NCBI RefSeq assembly: GCF_016125575.1
Contig: NZ_WGLM01000007.1
Location: 1-64,000 of the forward strand
DNA from: Limimaricola sp.
GTDB taxonomy: Bacteria; Pseudomonadota; Alphaproteobacteria; Rhodobacterales; Rhodobacteraceae
Reading direction: 5' to 3'
Length of the DNA stretch: 64,000 nucleotides
Shown piece after piece: positions 8,559 to 18,152 of the stretch (within the stretch, counting starts at the first letter, position 1; each line of letters opens with the position of its first letter). The notes beneath the pieces were generated by a model. That model made no database searches. It saw only the letters and a list, made by a program, of their open reading frames with translations, and was not told the origin of the DNA. The position numbers and the translations under genes are program-made.

Positions 8559-10022
8559 ATGGAACAGTCGCAATCCAGTCAGGGCCAAACCCAGTCACAG
8601 TCGCAATCGCAGACTTTCGACGAGATGTGGGGCCGCGAGAACCTGTTGCGCCCGCCCTATGCCGATCTTGCCGACTGGATCGAGCATGAGGACCCGCGGC
8701 GCCTGCGCAAGAAACAACGCGAGGCCGAACAGGTGTTCCGGCTGACCGGCATCACGTTCAACGTCTACGGACAGGCCGCCGCGGCCGAACGGCTGATCCC
8801 GTTCGACATCATCCCGCGCATCATCGCCGGGCGCGAATGGGCGCGGCTGGCCCGCGGGATCGAGCAGCGGGTGCGCGCGATCAACGCCTTCCTGCACGAC
8901 ATCTACCACCGGCAGGAGATCGTCCGCGCGGGCCGCCTGCCCGCCGAGATGGTGGCGCGCAACGACGCGTTCGAGCCGAAGATGATCGGCGTCACACCGC
9001 CCGGCGGTGTCTACACCCATATCGTCGGCACCGATCTGGTGCGCACGGGTGACGATTCCTTCTACGTGCTGGAGGACAACGCGCGCACGCCTTCGGGTGT
9101 CAGCTACATGCTGGAAAACCGCGAGACGATGCTGCACATGTTCCCCGAGCTTTTCAGCCGCAACCATGTTCAGCCGGTGTCGAACTATCCCCGTGCGCTG
9201 CGCCGGTCGCTGGCGGCCTGCGCGCCGCCGGCCTGCACCGGCACCCCGCGCGTCGCGGTCCTGACGCCCGGCATCTACAACTCGGCCTACTACGAGCACA
9301 GTTTTCTTGCCGACAAGATGGGCGTCGAACTGGTCGAGGGCCATGACCTGCGGGTTGTCGATGGCCGCGTTGCGATGCGCACGACCCAAGGCTACCAGCC
9401 GATCGACGTGCTCTATCGCCGGATCGACGACGCCTATCTAGACCCGATGAATTTCAATCCCGAAAGCGCGCTGGGCGTGCCGGGCATCATGGATGTCTAC
9501 CGCGCAGGCGGCATCACAATCGCCAACGCGCCGGGCACCGGCGTGGCCGACGACAAGGCGATCTACAGCTACATGCCCGATATCGTCGAGTTCTATACCG
9601 GCGAGAAGGCGATCCTGCAGAACGTCCCCACCTGGCGCTGTTCAGACCCGTCCTCGCTGCAATACGTCCTCGACAACCTTGCCGAGCTGGTCGTCAAGGA
9701 GGTGCACGGCTCGGGCGGATACGGGATGCTGATCGGCCCGGCGGCCTCGAAAAAGGAACTGTCGGAGTTCCGGCGCAAGCTGATGGCGCGGCCCGGCAAC
9801 TACATCGCCCAGCCCACGCTGGCGCTGTCGACGGTGCCGATCCTGACCAACGCGGGCCTTGCGCCGCGCCATGTCGATCTGCGGCCCTTCGTGCTGGTCA
9901 GCCCTGCGGGGATCGACATTACGCCGGGGGGGCTGACGCGGGTGGCGCTGAAGAAGGGCAGCCTCGTGGTCAACTCCAGCCAGGGAGGTGGCACCAAGGA
10001 TACCTGGGTGCTGGAAGAATAG
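8559..10022 (+). CDS. Circularly permuted ATP-grasp protein (type 2), Anbu operon
   Basis: A protein of about 487 residues. The pattern ERLIPFDIIPRIIAGREW, then YVLEDNARTPSGVSYMLENRE, then VVKEVHGSGGYGMLIGP and GGGTKDTWVLEE identifies the COG2308 circularly permuted ATP-grasp family. These enzymes are predicted to form an amide bond between a carboxylate and an amine, activated by ATP. The next three genes (alpha-E, transglutaminase, Anbu) are its standard partners and have been predicted to form a peptide synthesis and degradation system. The N-terminus is Gln/Ser-rich. ATG at 8547 is an alternative start. The stop touches the next start at 10023. The true substrate is unknown. Confidence 0.85.
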   Translation: MEQSQSSQGQTQSQSQSQTFDEMWGRENLLRPPYADLADWIEHEDPRRLRKKQREAEQVFRLTGITFNVYGQAAAAERLIPFDIIPRIIAGREWARLARGIEQRVRAINAFLHDIYHRQEIVRAGRLPAEMVARNDAFEPKMIGVTPPGGVYTHIVGTDLVRTGDDSFYVLEDNARTPSGVSYMLENRETMLHMFPELFSRNHVQPVSNYPRALRRSLAACAPPACTGTPRVAVLTPGIYNSAYYEHSFLADKMGVELVEGHDLRVVDGRVAMRTTQGYQPIDVLYRRIDDAYLDPMNFNPESALGVPGIMDVYRAGGITIANAPGTGVADDKAIYSYMPDIVEFYTGEKAILQNVPTWRCSDPSSLQYVLDNLAELVVKEVHGSGGYGMLIGPAASKKELSEFRRKLMARPGNYIAQPTLALSTVPILTNAGLAPRHVDLRPFVLVSPAGIDITPGGLTRVALKKGSLVVNSSQGGGTKDTWVLEE

Positions 10023-10967
10023 ATGCTGGGAAAAACCGCCGGCGGGCTCTACTGGATGTTCCGCTACCTTGAAAGGTCCGAAAATACCGCGCGCCTGATC
10101 GCGGCGGGCCAGCGCATCGCGCTGACGCGCTCGTCCAGCGCCGACGACGAATGGATGTCTGTACTGCAGACCGCCGCCGTCGAGCAGGGATACCTCGCCG
10201 CCTATGACGGAGAGGTCAGCCGCGACAACGCCATCGACTGGCTTCTGCGCGATCGCGACAACTCTTCAAGCGTGATGTCCGTGATCGAGGCCGCGCGCAA
10301 CAATGCCCGCGTCGTGCGCACCGCGCTGACCCGCGAAGTCTGGGAAAGCGTCAACGAGGCATGGATGACGCTGAAGGCGGCGCTCGCGCGCAAGGTCCCT
10401 GAACGCGACCTGCCGGAGGTGCTGGCGCTGATCCGGCAACGCACCGCCTTCGTGCGGGGCGCGATGACCGGCACAATGCTGCGCAACGACATTTACAACT
10501 TTGCCCGCATCGGCACGTTCATCGAGCGCGCCGACAATACCGCCCGGATTCTCGACGTGAAGTATTACGTCCTGCTTCCCTCGGCCATCGGCGTGGGAAG
10601 TGCCGTCGACAACGTGCAGTGGGAATCGATCCTGCGTTCGGTTTCTGCCGAAGGCGGGTTCCGACTGACCTATGGTCAGGACGCCCGCCCGCGCGAGATT
10701 GCCCAGTTCCTGATCCTCGACAAGCGGATGCCGCGCAGCCTGTCGTTCTGTGCCGACAAGATTCGCGACAACCTCGGTTATCTGGTGGCTGATTACGGCG
10801 ACCGGATGAAAAGCCACGACATGGCCGACAAGATGTGCCTGAACGTCATGTCCCACGGCGTGGACGAGATATTCGAGCTTGGCCTGCACGAGTTCATCCA
10901 GGGTTTCCTCGGCAACGTTGCCGAGTTGGGCGGGCAGATCGAGATCGACTATCGGTTCTCGGCGTGA
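10023..10967 (+). CDS. Alpha-E domain protein (DUF403/COG2307)
   Basis: A 314-residue, mostly helical protein starting MLGKTAGGLYWMFRYLERSENTARL, which is diagnostic of the alpha-E family. A second conserved block is NFARIGTFIERADNTARILDVKYY. Members always travel with the circularly permuted ATP-grasp protein and often with a transglutaminase and Anbu, as here. The biochemical role is unknown; a scaffold or partner of the ATP-grasp enzyme has been proposed. It begins directly after the stop of the upstream gene, so the pair is co-transcribed. Confidence 0.85.
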   Translation: MLGKTAGGLYWMFRYLERSENTARLIAAGQRIALTRSSSADDEWMSVLQTAAVEQGYLAAYDGEVSRDNAIDWLLRDRDNSSSVMSVIEAARNNARVVRTALTREVWESVNEAWMTLKAALARKVPERDLPEVLALIRQRTAFVRGAMTGTMLRNDIYNFARIGTFIERADNTARILDVKYYVLLPSAIGVGSAVDNVQWESILRSVSAEGGFRLTYGQDARPREIAQFLILDKRMPRSLSFCADKIRDNLGYLVADYGDRMKSHDMADKMCLNVMSHGVDEIFELGLHEFIQGFLGNVAELGGQIEIDYRFSA

Positions 10968-10986
10968 GTGAGCGGGGGAAATCACG

Positions 10987-11787
10987 ATGCGCCTGACGAT
11001 CAGCCATGTCACCAGTTACAACTACGATCAGCCTGTGCCCTATGCGCTGCAGCAACTGCGCCTGACGCCCAAGACGACGCCCGCCCAGAAGGTGGTGGAC
11101 TGGCGTATCGAGGTGAGCGGGGGCACGAAGGAGCTGAGCTTTGAAGACGCGCATCGCAACACCGTCACGCTGATTGGCTATGAGCCGGGCGCCACTGCCG
11201 TGTCGATCCGGTGTTCGGGCGAGGTGGAACTGAGCCAGACCCATGGCGTGGTGGGCGCCCATGGCGGCTTCATGCCGCTGTGGATGTTCGACCGGACGAC
11301 CGCACGCACCCGACCCGGGCCGCTGGTGCGCAAGTTGGTGCAGGGGCTGGACCCGGATCTGGAGCCGCTCCCGCGTCTGCACGCGCTGATGGGTGCCGTG
11401 CATGGGGCAATCGAGTATGTGCCCGGGGCCAGCCATGTCGACACGACCGCGGAAGAGGCGCTGGCCGAGGGCCGCGGTGTCTGTCAGGACCATGCCCATG
11501 CCTTTATCGCCGCCGCCCGCGCCATGGGCGTGCCTGCTCGCTATGTTTCGGGCTATCTGATGCTGACCGACCGGGTCGAACAGGACGCGACCCACGCCTG
11601 GGCCGAGGCGCATGTACCGGGACTGGGCTGGGTCGGTTTCGACGCCGCCAACGATGTTTGCCCCGATACGACCTATGTCCGTGTCGCAACAGGGCTGGAC
11701 TATGCCGAGGCTGCGCCTGTATCAGGAATGCGCTTTGGCGCGGCAGGCGAGAAGCTGTCGGTGCAAGTGCAGGTTCAGCAGCAGTAG
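10987..11787 (+). CDS. Transglutaminase-like cysteine peptidase (Anbu operon)
   Basis: A 266-residue protein. The N-terminal third is the bacterial transglutaminase N domain (YNYDQPVPYALQQLRLTPK). The catalytic triad is visible: Cys in GRGVCQDHAHAF, His in DATHAWAEAHVPG, Asp in WVGFDAAN. Such proteins probably act as peptidases or amidases. The start at 10987 follows GGGGGAAATCACG. Within this operon it is expected to cleave or transfer the product of the ATP-grasp enzyme, which is inference from context. Confidence 0.87.
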   Translation: MRLTISHVTSYNYDQPVPYALQQLRLTPKTTPAQKVVDWRIEVSGGTKELSFEDAHRNTVTLIGYEPGATAVSIRCSGEVELSQTHGVVGAHGGFMPLWMFDRTTARTRPGPLVRKLVQGLDPDLEPLPRLHALMGAVHGAIEYVPGASHVDTTAEEALAEGRGVCQDHAHAFIAAARAMGVPARYVSGYLMLTDRVEQDATHAWAEAHVPGLGWVGFDAANDVCPDTTYVRVATGLDYAEAAPVSGMRFGAAGEKLSVQVQVQQQ

Positions 11788-11799
11788 CAGGCGGATCAG

Positions 11800-12531
11800 A
11801 TGACCTATTGCGTCGGTATGCGGCTGGACCGCGGCCTTCTTTTCATGTCCGACACCCGCACCAATGCGGGGCTCGACAACATCTCGACCTATCGCAAGAT
11901 GTTTTCCTTCGAGACACCGGGCGAACGGGCGATCACGCTGCTGACGGCTGGCAACCTTGCCACGACGCAATCCGTCATCTCGATGCTGGAAGAACGCACC
12001 AAGGCGCCGGGCGACCGGGCGCCGTCGATCCTTGAATCACCCTCGATGTTTCAGGTCGCGCGGCTGGTCGGTCAGACGCTCCGCGACGTGATCGCCGACA
12101 ATGCGCAAAGCGGCGCACGTGCGGATTCGTCGTTCAACGCCTCGATCATCCTTGGCGGGCAGATCAAGGGCACGCCCCCGCGACTGTTCATGATCTACCC
12201 TGAGGGCAACTTCATCGAGGCAGGCGATGCCACGCCCTATTTCCAGATCGGCGAAACGAAATACGGCCGCCCCATTCTAGTCCGCGCTTACGAGCCATCG
12301 ATGAGCTTTGAGAAGGCGGTCAAATTGCTGCTTGTCAGCTTTGACTCGACGATCAAGGCCAACCTGTCGGTGGGTCTGCCGCTTGATATGCAGATTTACG
12401 AGACTGACAGCTACAAACTTGGCCTGTCGCGCAGGATCGGGGCGGAAGACGCCTATTTCCAGACGATTTCCAACGGTTGGGGCGCTGCGCTGAACATGGC
12501 CTTCGACAGCCTACCGGACGTGACTCTGTAG
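11800..12531 (+). CDS. Anbu, bacterial proteasome-like beta subunit peptidase
   Basis: A 243-residue N-terminal-nucleophile hydrolase. After removal of Met1 the first residue is Thr (MTYCVGMRLDRGLLFMSDTRTNAG), the N-terminal pattern of Anbu proteins. The family assembles open helical or ring-like particles and is an ancestral relative of HslV and the 20S proteasome. It closes the four-gene operon, 12 bases after the transglutaminase. The natural substrate is unknown. Confidence 0.88.
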   Translation: MTYCVGMRLDRGLLFMSDTRTNAGLDNISTYRKMFSFETPGERAITLLTAGNLATTQSVISMLEERTKAPGDRAPSILESPSMFQVARLVGQTLRDVIADNAQSGARADSSFNASIILGGQIKGTPPRLFMIYPEGNFIEAGDATPYFQIGETKYGRPILVRAYEPSMSFEKAVKLLLVSFDSTIKANLSVGLPLDMQIYETDSYKLGLSRRIGAEDAYFQTISNGWGAALNMAFDSLPDVTL

Positions 12532-12616
12532 CCTGACCCGCCCACCGGGGAAATCCTTGCGTGCAGCGGCCATGCAGGTCACTCTGGGGCGGTAAACGTC
12601 GAACAGGGTATGCGAC

Positions 12617-13603
12617 ATGTGGGACTTCAGCGTAGCAACAGCCATGGGCGTCATGCGGCGGACGGCACCGTACCTGATGTTCCGGATCATCGTCTATTTC
12701 GCCATCGCGGTCGCTTACGTCCTTGCCACCGGCACCGGCGCCGGTCTGGGCTGGGGCATTGGCCATTTCGGTGACGAGGGCGTCGTTGCAACCTCGACCT
12801 TCTATGGCGGCCTTTTTGGCTTCGCGGTGGTCGCGGGCGTGCTTTATTTCCTGCGCGAATACATCCTTTACGTTGTGAAGGCCGGGCATATCGCCGTCAT
12901 GGTCGAGTATCTCGATGGCCGTGACCTGCCCGATGGTCAGGGCCAGATTGCCTATGGTCGGCAGATCGTGACCGAGCGATTTGGCGAGGCTTCGGTCCTT
13001 TTTGGCGTCGACCAGTTGGTCAAGGGCGTGATCCGCGCGATCACCGGACTGGTGCAGGGGCTGATGAATTTCCTGCCGATTCCTGGCCTTCAGAACGTGA
13101 TGGGCGTGGTACGGGCCTATCTGCGGCTTGCCGTGGGGCTGGTCGACGAGGTGATCCTTGCGCACGGGATCCGTACACGGGCCACAAATCCGTGGGCCTC
13201 GGCGAAAGAGGCGCTGGTGCTTTACGGCCAGAATGCCGGGCCGATGTTGCGCAACGCGGCTTGGCTGACCCTGTTCACCTACGGGCTGGCCTTCATCGTG
13301 TTTCTCGTGATGCTCGCGCCGGCGGCAGCACTGGTCTACCTGATTCCCGGGGCATGGTCTGCGGGTGGCGTGATCTTCGCCATCGTCTTTGCATGGGCGG
13401 TCAAGGTCGCGCTGATCGAACCGTTCGCGATTGCCTGCTTGTTGCAGGCCTACTTCAAAGTGACAGCGGGCCAGACGCCGAACCCCGAATGGGAGGCCAA
13501 GCTGGACAGCGCCTCGTCCAAGTTCAAATCGCTTGGTGAGCGGGCCGTGAACTGGGCCTCGGGCGGCCGGGCAGCGGCCGCGCCCTCCGGGAACGAGGGC
13601 TGA
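12617..13603 (+). CDS. Conserved multi-pass membrane protein of unknown function
   Basis: A 328-residue protein with about five or six hydrophobic segments: residues 20-45, 55-80, and a cluster at about 210-270 (LFTYGLAFIVFLVMLAPAAALVYL). A helical loop between them holds YLDGRDLPDGQGQIAYGRQIV, and the C-terminus is a soluble Ala/Gly/Pro-rich tail. I do not recognise a characterised family. It lies 85 bp after the Anbu gene on the same strand and could belong to that operon. Confidence 0.6.
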   Translation: MWDFSVATAMGVMRRTAPYLMFRIIVYFAIAVAYVLATGTGAGLGWGIGHFGDEGVVATSTFYGGLFGFAVVAGVLYFLREYILYVVKAGHIAVMVEYLDGRDLPDGQGQIAYGRQIVTERFGEASVLFGVDQLVKGVIRAITGLVQGLMNFLPIPGLQNVMGVVRAYLRLAVGLVDEVILAHGIRTRATNPWASAKEALVLYGQNAGPMLRNAAWLTLFTYGLAFIVFLVMLAPAAALVYLIPGAWSAGGVIFAIVFAWAVKVALIEPFAIACLLQAYFKVTAGQTPNPEWEAKLDSASSKFKSLGERAVNWASGGRAAAAPSGNEG

Positions 13604-13608
13604 GCAGC

Positions 13609-13848
13609 TCAGAACGCCTTGAACGTCAGCGTCGTCAGAGACCTTTCGATCCCTTCGATATCAAGCAGGTGGTCGTTGATGTACTTGCCGATATCCTCGC
13701 CCGCCGGGATGTAGAGCTTCATCAGCAGGTCATATTCGCCGCTGGTCGAGTAAAGCTCGGAATGGATTTCCTTCAGCGCGATGGCATCGGCCACGCGGTA
13801 GGTGGTGCCGGGCCGGCAACGGATCTGGACGAAAACGCAGGTGGTCAT
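13609..13848 (-). CDS. Lrp/AsnC ligand-binding (RAM) domain protein without DNA-binding domain
   Basis: A 79-residue protein starting [14 protein letters not shown]. It is a stand-alone RAM/AsnC effector domain (beta-alpha-beta-beta-alpha-beta), with the typical [13 protein letters not shown] and [14 protein letters not shown] segments. It lacks the helix-turn-helix of full Lrp regulators. Stand-alone domains of this kind may bind amino acids or modulate full-length Lrp proteins. It is convergent with the membrane protein gene and divergent from hisB. Confidence 0.8.
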   Translation of the reverse strand: MTTCVFVQIRCRPGTTYRVADAIALKEIHSELYSTSGEYDLLMKLYIPAGEDIGKYINDHLLDIEGIERSLTTLTFKAF

Positions 13849-14009
13849 GGGGGCCTCGCAGGTTCTTGGCGCCACAAGACCACGGACCGCGCGCCTCCGC
13901 AATCTTTCGTGCCGAAAGGGCACAAGGCCCCCGATTTCGCCGCGCCGCCGCTTGGCCCCGCGCGCGCTTGGCCCTAGAAGGGCTGCGCAATCCTGAAGGA
14001 ACAATGCCG

Positions 14010-14597
14010 ATGCGGACCGCCACCGTCACCCGCACCACCGCCGAAACCGAGATCACCGTCAGCGTGAACCTCGACGGCACCGGAACCTACGACAACGCCA
14101 CCGGCGTGGGGTTCTTCGACCATATGCTGGACCAGTTGGCGCGCCACGCGCTGATCGACATGACCGTGCGCGCCAAGGGCGACCTGCATATCGACGATCA
14201 CCACACGGTGGAGGATACCGGCATCGCGCTGGGCCAGGCGCTGGCGCAGGCGCTGGGCGACAAGCGCGGCATCCGGCGCTACGGCGAATGCGCGCTGCCG
14301 ATGGACGATGCGCAGGTGCGCTGCGCGCTCGACCTGTCGGGCCGGCCCTACTTTGTCTGCAACCTCGCCCTGCCCACGCCCAAGATCGGCACCTTCGATA
14401 CCGAACTGGTGCGCGAATTCTTCCAGGCGCTGGCGACGCATGGCGGCATCACCCTGCACCTCGACCAGGTGCACGGGTTCAACAGCCACCACATTGCCGA
14501 AGCCGCGTTCAAGGCGGTGGCGCGCGCGCTGCGCATGGCGGTCGAACCCGATCCGCGCCGCGCCGACGCGATCCCCTCGACCAAGGGCGCGCTGTGA
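14010..14597 (+). CDS. hisB: HisB, imidazoleglycerol-phosphate dehydratase
   Basis: A 195-residue monofunctional dehydratase of histidine biosynthesis. The manganese-binding histidine clusters are visible: [24 protein letters not shown] and [19 protein letters not shown] at 13996-14000 gives a normal nine-base spacing to the ATG at 14010; an ATG at 14004 would be only three bases away. The stop overlaps the hisH start as GTGA. Confidence 0.95.
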   Translation: MRTATVTRTTAETEITVSVNLDGTGTYDNATGVGFFDHMLDQLARHALIDMTVRAKGDLHIDDHHTVEDTGIALGQALAQALGDKRGIRRYGECALPMDDAQVRCALDLSGRPYFVCNLALPTPKIGTFDTELVREFFQALATHGGITLHLDQVHGFNSHHIAEAAFKAVARALRMAVEPDPRRADAIPSTKGAL

Positions 14598-15235
14598 GCC
14601 TGACGGTCCTTGTCGATTACGACAGCGGCAACCTGCACTCGGCGCAAAAGGCGTTCGAGCGGATGGCCGCCGAAACCGGCGCGGGGAGCGTGCTGGTCTC
14701 GTCCCGCCCCGAGGACGTGGCCCGCGCCACCCGCGTGGTGCTGCCCGGCGACGGTGCCTTTCCCGCCTGCCGTACCGCCCTGCATGCCGTGCCGGGGCTG
14801 GCCGAGGCGATTGTCGAGGCCGTCACGGTGCGCGCCGTACCGTTCCTGGGCATTTGCGTCGGCATGCAGATGCTGGCCACCACGGGCCATGAATTCACGC
14901 CCACGCCCGGCTTTGGCTGGATCCCCGGCGACATCCGCCGCATCACGCCCGCCGACCCCGCGCTGAAGGTGCCGCATATGGGCTGGAACGATCTGGTCAT
15001 CGACCATCCGCACGCGGTTCTGGAGGGCCTTGAGACCGGCGATCACGCCTATTTCGTGCATTCCTACGCCATGACGGTGGACAACTCCGCCCACCGTCTG
15101 GCCCATGCCGACTATGCCGGGCCCGTCACGGCCATCGTGGGCCGCGACAACATCCTCGGCACCCAGTTTCACCCCGAGAAAAGCCAGGCGACCGGCCTGC
15201 GCCTGATCGCCAACTTCCTGCGCTGGCGGCCCTAG
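14594..15235 (+). CDS. hisH: HisH, glutaminase subunit of imidazole glycerol phosphate synthase
   Basis: A 213-residue class I glutamine amidotransferase. The nucleophile is in [11 protein letters not shown], and the His/Glu pair is in TQFHPEKSQ. It supplies ammonia to HisF for step five of histidine biosynthesis. The GTG start at 14594 overlaps the hisB stop, indicating translational coupling. The stop overlaps that of the convergent DUF2147 gene by two bases. Confidence 0.94.
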   Translation: MSLTVLVDYDSGNLHSAQKAFERMAAETGAGSVLVSSRPEDVARATRVVLPGDGAFPACRTALHAVPGLAEAIVEAVTVRAVPFLGICVGMQMLATTGHEFTPTPGFGWIPGDIRRITPADPALKVPHMGWNDLVIDHPHAVLEGLETGDHAYFVHSYAMTVDNSAHRLAHADYAGPVTAIVGRDNILGTQFHPEKSQATGLRLIANFLRWRP

Positions 15236-15624
15236 TTCACCCGCGTCCAGGTTCCGCCATCACGGCAGATGAAGAAGACGCAGCCCGAGACGGACAACGT
15301 GTTGCCTTCCAGGTGCAGCTTGGAATCGTAGGTCTTGTTGCGGTCGGGCGCCCAGATCTTGCCGTTTCCATAGTTGCCGTTGCCTTGGGCCACCATGTTC
15401 CAGATGATCTGTTTGCCGATATTGTCCGAGGCCATCGGCTTGCCATCCGGGCCGAAGGATTGCGTCAGCACACCGCAAAACTTGTCGCCGCAGGGCGCCA
15501 CCTGAATATAGCCGAAATTGCCATTGTCATCGGGCTTGGTCTGCCAGGTTCCTTCCAGCGGATCGGCAAAAGCTGCACCCGCCATCGCAACCAGCGTCAG
15601 CCCCGCAAACACGATCTTCTTCAT
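15232..15624 (-). CDS. DUF2147 family secreted protein
   Basis: A 130-residue protein with a clear signal peptide (MKKIVFAGLTLVAMAGAAFA, cut after residue 20). The mature part has the DUF2147 features LEGTWQTKPDD, ADRNKTYDSKLHLEG-like sequence and LSVSGCVFFICRDGGTWTRV. Four cysteines (CGDKFC and the CVFFIC pair) could form disulfides in the periplasm. The function is unknown. It sits on the opposite strand inside the his cluster, an arrangement common in this lineage. Confidence 0.82.
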   Translation of the reverse strand: MKKIVFAGLTLVAMAGAAFADPLEGTWQTKPDDNGNFGYIQVAPCGDKFCGVLTQSFGPDGKPMASDNIGKQIIWNMVAQGNGNYGNGKIWAPDRNKTYDSKLHLEGNTLSVSGCVFFICRDGGTWTRVN

Positions 15625-15759
15625 TGCAATCTCCTCCCTGAGATGGTCCCCAATCTGCGCGCACGACCCCGTCACGATCAAGCATGACGTGACGGCGCGC
15701 CATTTGCATCCGCGCCCGGCCCGTGCAAAACCGGCCCAGCACCGGACAGGAAAGCCAAG

Positions 15760-16479
15760 ATGATCCTCTACCCCGCCATCGACCTCAAGGACGGCCAAGC
15801 CGTGCGCCTGCTGCGCGGCGAGATGGAGGCCGCAACCGTGTTCAACGACGATCCGGCCGCACAGGCGTGCAGCTTTGTCGCGGCGGGCTGCCAGTGGCTG
15901 CACCTTGTCGATCTCAACGGCGCCTTCGCGGGCCACCCCGTCAATGCCGCAGCGGTCGAGGCGATCCTCGCCGCCTGCCCCGGCACGCCCGCGCAGCTGG
16001 GCGGCGGCATCCGCGACATGGCCACGATCGAGGGCTGGCTGGCCAAGGGGCTGACCCGCGTCATCCTCGGCACCGTCGCAGTGGAAGATCCCGACCTCGT
16101 GCGCGAGGCGGCCATGGCCTTTCCCGGGCAGGTGGCCGTGGGCATCGACGCGCGCGACGGCAAGGTCGCCACGCGCGGCTGGGCCGAGGAAACCAGCCTT
16201 GGCGTCACCGACCTTGCCCGCCGGTTCGAGGATGCGGGCGTCGCCGCGCTGATCTACACCGACATCGGCCGCGACGGGGCGATGGGCGGGCCCAACATCG
16301 CCGCCACCGCGGCGCTGGCCCGCGCGGTCGCCATCCCGGTCATCGCCTCGGGCGGCGTCGCCTCGCTGGACGACCTGACGGCGCTGCGCGACACCGGCGT
16401 CATCGCCGGGGCGATCTCGGGCCGGGCGCTTTACGATGGCGCCATCGACCTGGCCCAGGCGCTGGAGGCGCTGGGCTGA
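15760..16479 (+). CDS. hisA: HisA, ProFAR isomerase
   Basis: A 239-residue (beta-alpha)8 barrel. It starts [17 protein letters not shown] with the catalytic Asp, and has the phosphate-binding [11 protein letters not shown] and [12 protein letters not shown] repeats and [13 protein letters not shown]. It isomerises ProFAR to PRFAR in histidine biosynthesis. AGGAAAGCCAAG precedes the ATG. Confidence 0.95.
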   Translation: MILYPAIDLKDGQAVRLLRGEMEAATVFNDDPAAQACSFVAAGCQWLHLVDLNGAFAGHPVNAAAVEAILAACPGTPAQLGGGIRDMATIEGWLAKGLTRVILGTVAVEDPDLVREAAMAFPGQVAVGIDARDGKVATRGWAEETSLGVTDLARRFEDAGVAALIYTDIGRDGAMGGPNIAATAALARAVAIPVIASGGVASLDDLTALRDTGVIAGAISGRALYDGAIDLAQALEALG

Positions 16480-16539
16480 GGCCGCCCCTTCCCCCGTCGC
16501 CGCGCAGCCGCTAAGGGAAAGGCCAAGGAGCGCGCCACC

Positions 16540-17301
16540 ATGCTCAAGACCCGGATCATTCCCTGCCTCGACGTGGCCGATGGCCGCGTCGTCAAGGGTG
16601 TCAACTTCGTCGATCTGATCGACGCGGGCGATCCGGTCGAGGCGGCGCGCGCCTATGATGCTGCCGGCGCGGACGAGCTGTGCTTTCTCGACATCCACGC
16701 CACGCATGAAAACCGCGGCACGATGTATGACCTTGCCACCCGCACGGCCGAGCAATGCTTCATGCCGCTGACGATCGGCGGCGGGGTGCGCACGCCGGAG
16801 GACGTACGCGCGCTGCTATTGGCCGGCGCCGACAAGGTCAGCTTCAACTCCGCCGCCGTGGCCGACCCGGACGTGATCGCGCGCGCCGCTGACCGCTTTG
16901 GCAGCCAGTGCATCGTCTGCGCGATTGACGCGAAAACCGTGGCCCCCGGCCGGTGGGAGATTTTCACCCATGGCGGCCGGCGGGCGACAGGCATCGACGC
17001 GGTAGAGTTTGCCCGGCTGGTGGCCGAAAAGGGCGCGGGCGAGATCCTGCTGACGTCGATGGACCGCGACGGCACCAAGGCGGGCTTCAACCTTGGCCTG
17101 ACGCGCGCGGTGGCCGACGCCGTCGACATCCCCGTCATCGCGAGCGGCGGCGTCGGCACGCTCGACCACCTCGTCGAGGGCGTGACAGAGGGGCATGCCA
17201 GCGCCGTGCTCGCCGCCTCGATCTTTCACTTCGGCACGTTTTCCATTCCCCAGGCCAAGGCCCACATGGCCGCCGCCGGCATCCCCGTGAGGCTGACATG
17301 A
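16540..17301 (+). CDS. hisF: HisF, cyclase subunit of imidazole glycerol phosphate synthase
   Basis: A 253-residue half-barrel repeat protein homologous to HisA. It starts [20 protein letters not shown] with the catalytic Asp, and carries [13 protein letters not shown] and [14 protein letters not shown] with the second catalytic Asp. It uses HisH-derived ammonia to make imidazole glycerol phosphate and AICAR. Its stop overlaps the hisE start (ATGA). Confidence 0.96.
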   Translation: MLKTRIIPCLDVADGRVVKGVNFVDLIDAGDPVEAARAYDAAGADELCFLDIHATHENRGTMYDLATRTAEQCFMPLTIGGGVRTPEDVRALLLAGADKVSFNSAAVADPDVIARAADRFGSQCIVCAIDAKTVAPGRWEIFTHGGRRATGIDAVEFARLVAEKGAGEILLTSMDRDGTKAGFNLGLTRAVADAVDIPVIASGGVGTLDHLVEGVTEGHASAVLAASIFHFGTFSIPQAKAHMAAAGIPVRLT

Positions 17302-17609
17302 GCATCAATGCCCTCGCCGCCACCATCGCGGCCCGCAAAACCGCCGACCCCGCCAGCAGCTGGACCGCCGCGCTGCTGGCCAAGGGCCCCGAGAAATGCG
17401 CCGAGAAATTCGGGGAAGAGGCGGTGGAGGCAATCATCGAGGCGGTCAAGGGCGACCGCGCCCGCCTGACCGCCGAGGCGGCCGACGTGATCTATCATTT
17501 GCTGGTGATGTGCGCCGCCCGCGATGTCACGCTGGCCGAGATCGAGGCGGAACTGGCCCGTCGTGATGGAACGTCTGGGCTAGCCGAGAAAGCCGCGCGG
17601 ACCCCCTGA
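17298..17609 (+). CDS. hisE: HisE, phosphoribosyl-ATP pyrophosphohydrolase
   Basis: A 103-residue all-alpha NTP pyrophosphohydrolase. The metal-binding helices are visible in [17 protein letters not shown] and [12 protein letters not shown]. It hydrolyses phosphoribosyl-ATP in histidine biosynthesis and is monofunctional here (no HisI fusion). It is translationally coupled to hisF by an ATGA overlap. Confidence 0.94.
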   Translation: MSINALAATIAARKTADPASSWTAALLAKGPEKCAEKFGEEAVEAIIEAVKGDRARLTAEAADVIYHLLVMCAARDVTLAEIEAELARRDGTSGLAEKAARTP

Positions 17610-17612
17610 TCG

Positions 17613-17674
17613 CTTCATCTTGGCCCGAAATACCTCGGGGGGCGCGCAAAGCCGCGCGGGGGCAGCGCCCCCTC
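17613..17674 (+). repeat. Intergenic G-rich repeat, copy D
   Basis: CTTCATCTTGGCCCGAAATACCTCGGGGGG is followed by the GCGCGCAAAGCCGCGC and GGGGGCAGCGCCCCC hairpins. It lies between convergent hisE and the CoA-binding protein gene and could end transcription from both sides. Confidence 0.65.
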
Positions 17675-17681
17675 TACGGTC

Positions 17682-18104
17682 TCAGCCGATCAAACGCGGA
17701 TACTCGATGGCCGGGCAGCGGTCCTGCACCACGGTAACGCCTCGCGCGCGCGCTATTTCAGCACCCTCTTTGCTGACCACGCCCAGTTGCATCCAGACAG
17801 TGCGCAGCCCGGGCCAGCGCGCCAGCGCGGCCGTTACCACGCCGGGCACAGCATCGGACGCGCGGAAGATGTCCACCATATCAACTTCTTGGGGCACTTC
17901 GGCAACACTGGCATATACCGCCTCGCCCAGCAGATCTTGCCCTGCCAGACCGGGGTTCACAGGGATCACGCGATACCCTTTCGATTGCAGGAACCGCATC
18001 ACACCGTGACTGGGCCGGGCGGGGTTGGCCGATGCGCCGACAAGGGCGATCAGCCGGGTTTCAGTCAGGATATCGCGGATCGCGGCGTCATCGGGATTCT
18101 GCAT
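17682..18104 (-). CDS. CoA-binding domain protein (YccU-like)
   Basis: A 140-residue Rossmann-fold protein. The nucleotide-binding start is LIALVGASANPARPSHGV, followed by FLQSKGYRVIPVNPG and VWMQLGVVSKEGAEIARARG, as in the CoA_binding_2 family. Single-domain members resemble the N-terminal half of succinyl-CoA synthetase alpha but have no defined reaction. It is transcribed away from the terminator hairpin at 18118-18152. Confidence 0.85.
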   Translation of the reverse strand: MQNPDDAAIRDILTETRLIALVGASANPARPSHGVMRFLQSKGYRVIPVNPGLAGQDLLGEAVYASVAEVPQEVDMVDIFRASDAVPGVVTAALARWPGLRTVWMQLGVVSKEGAEIARARGVTVVQDRCPAIEYPRLIG

Positions 18105-18117
18105 CCTTGCCCTTCTG

Positions 18118-18152
18118 CGGATAAAAAAGCGCCCGGGGGTTAGCCGGGCGCA
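18118..18152 (-). terminator. Rho-independent terminator, minus strand
   Basis: Read on the minus strand, GCGCCCGG-CTAACCC-CCGGGCGC is followed directly by TTTTTT. Stem and T-tract are both strong. It is about 180 nt past the rlmB stop and 14 nt before the start of the CoA-binding gene. It ends either a long rlmB 3' tail or a separate small transcript. Confidence 0.7.
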
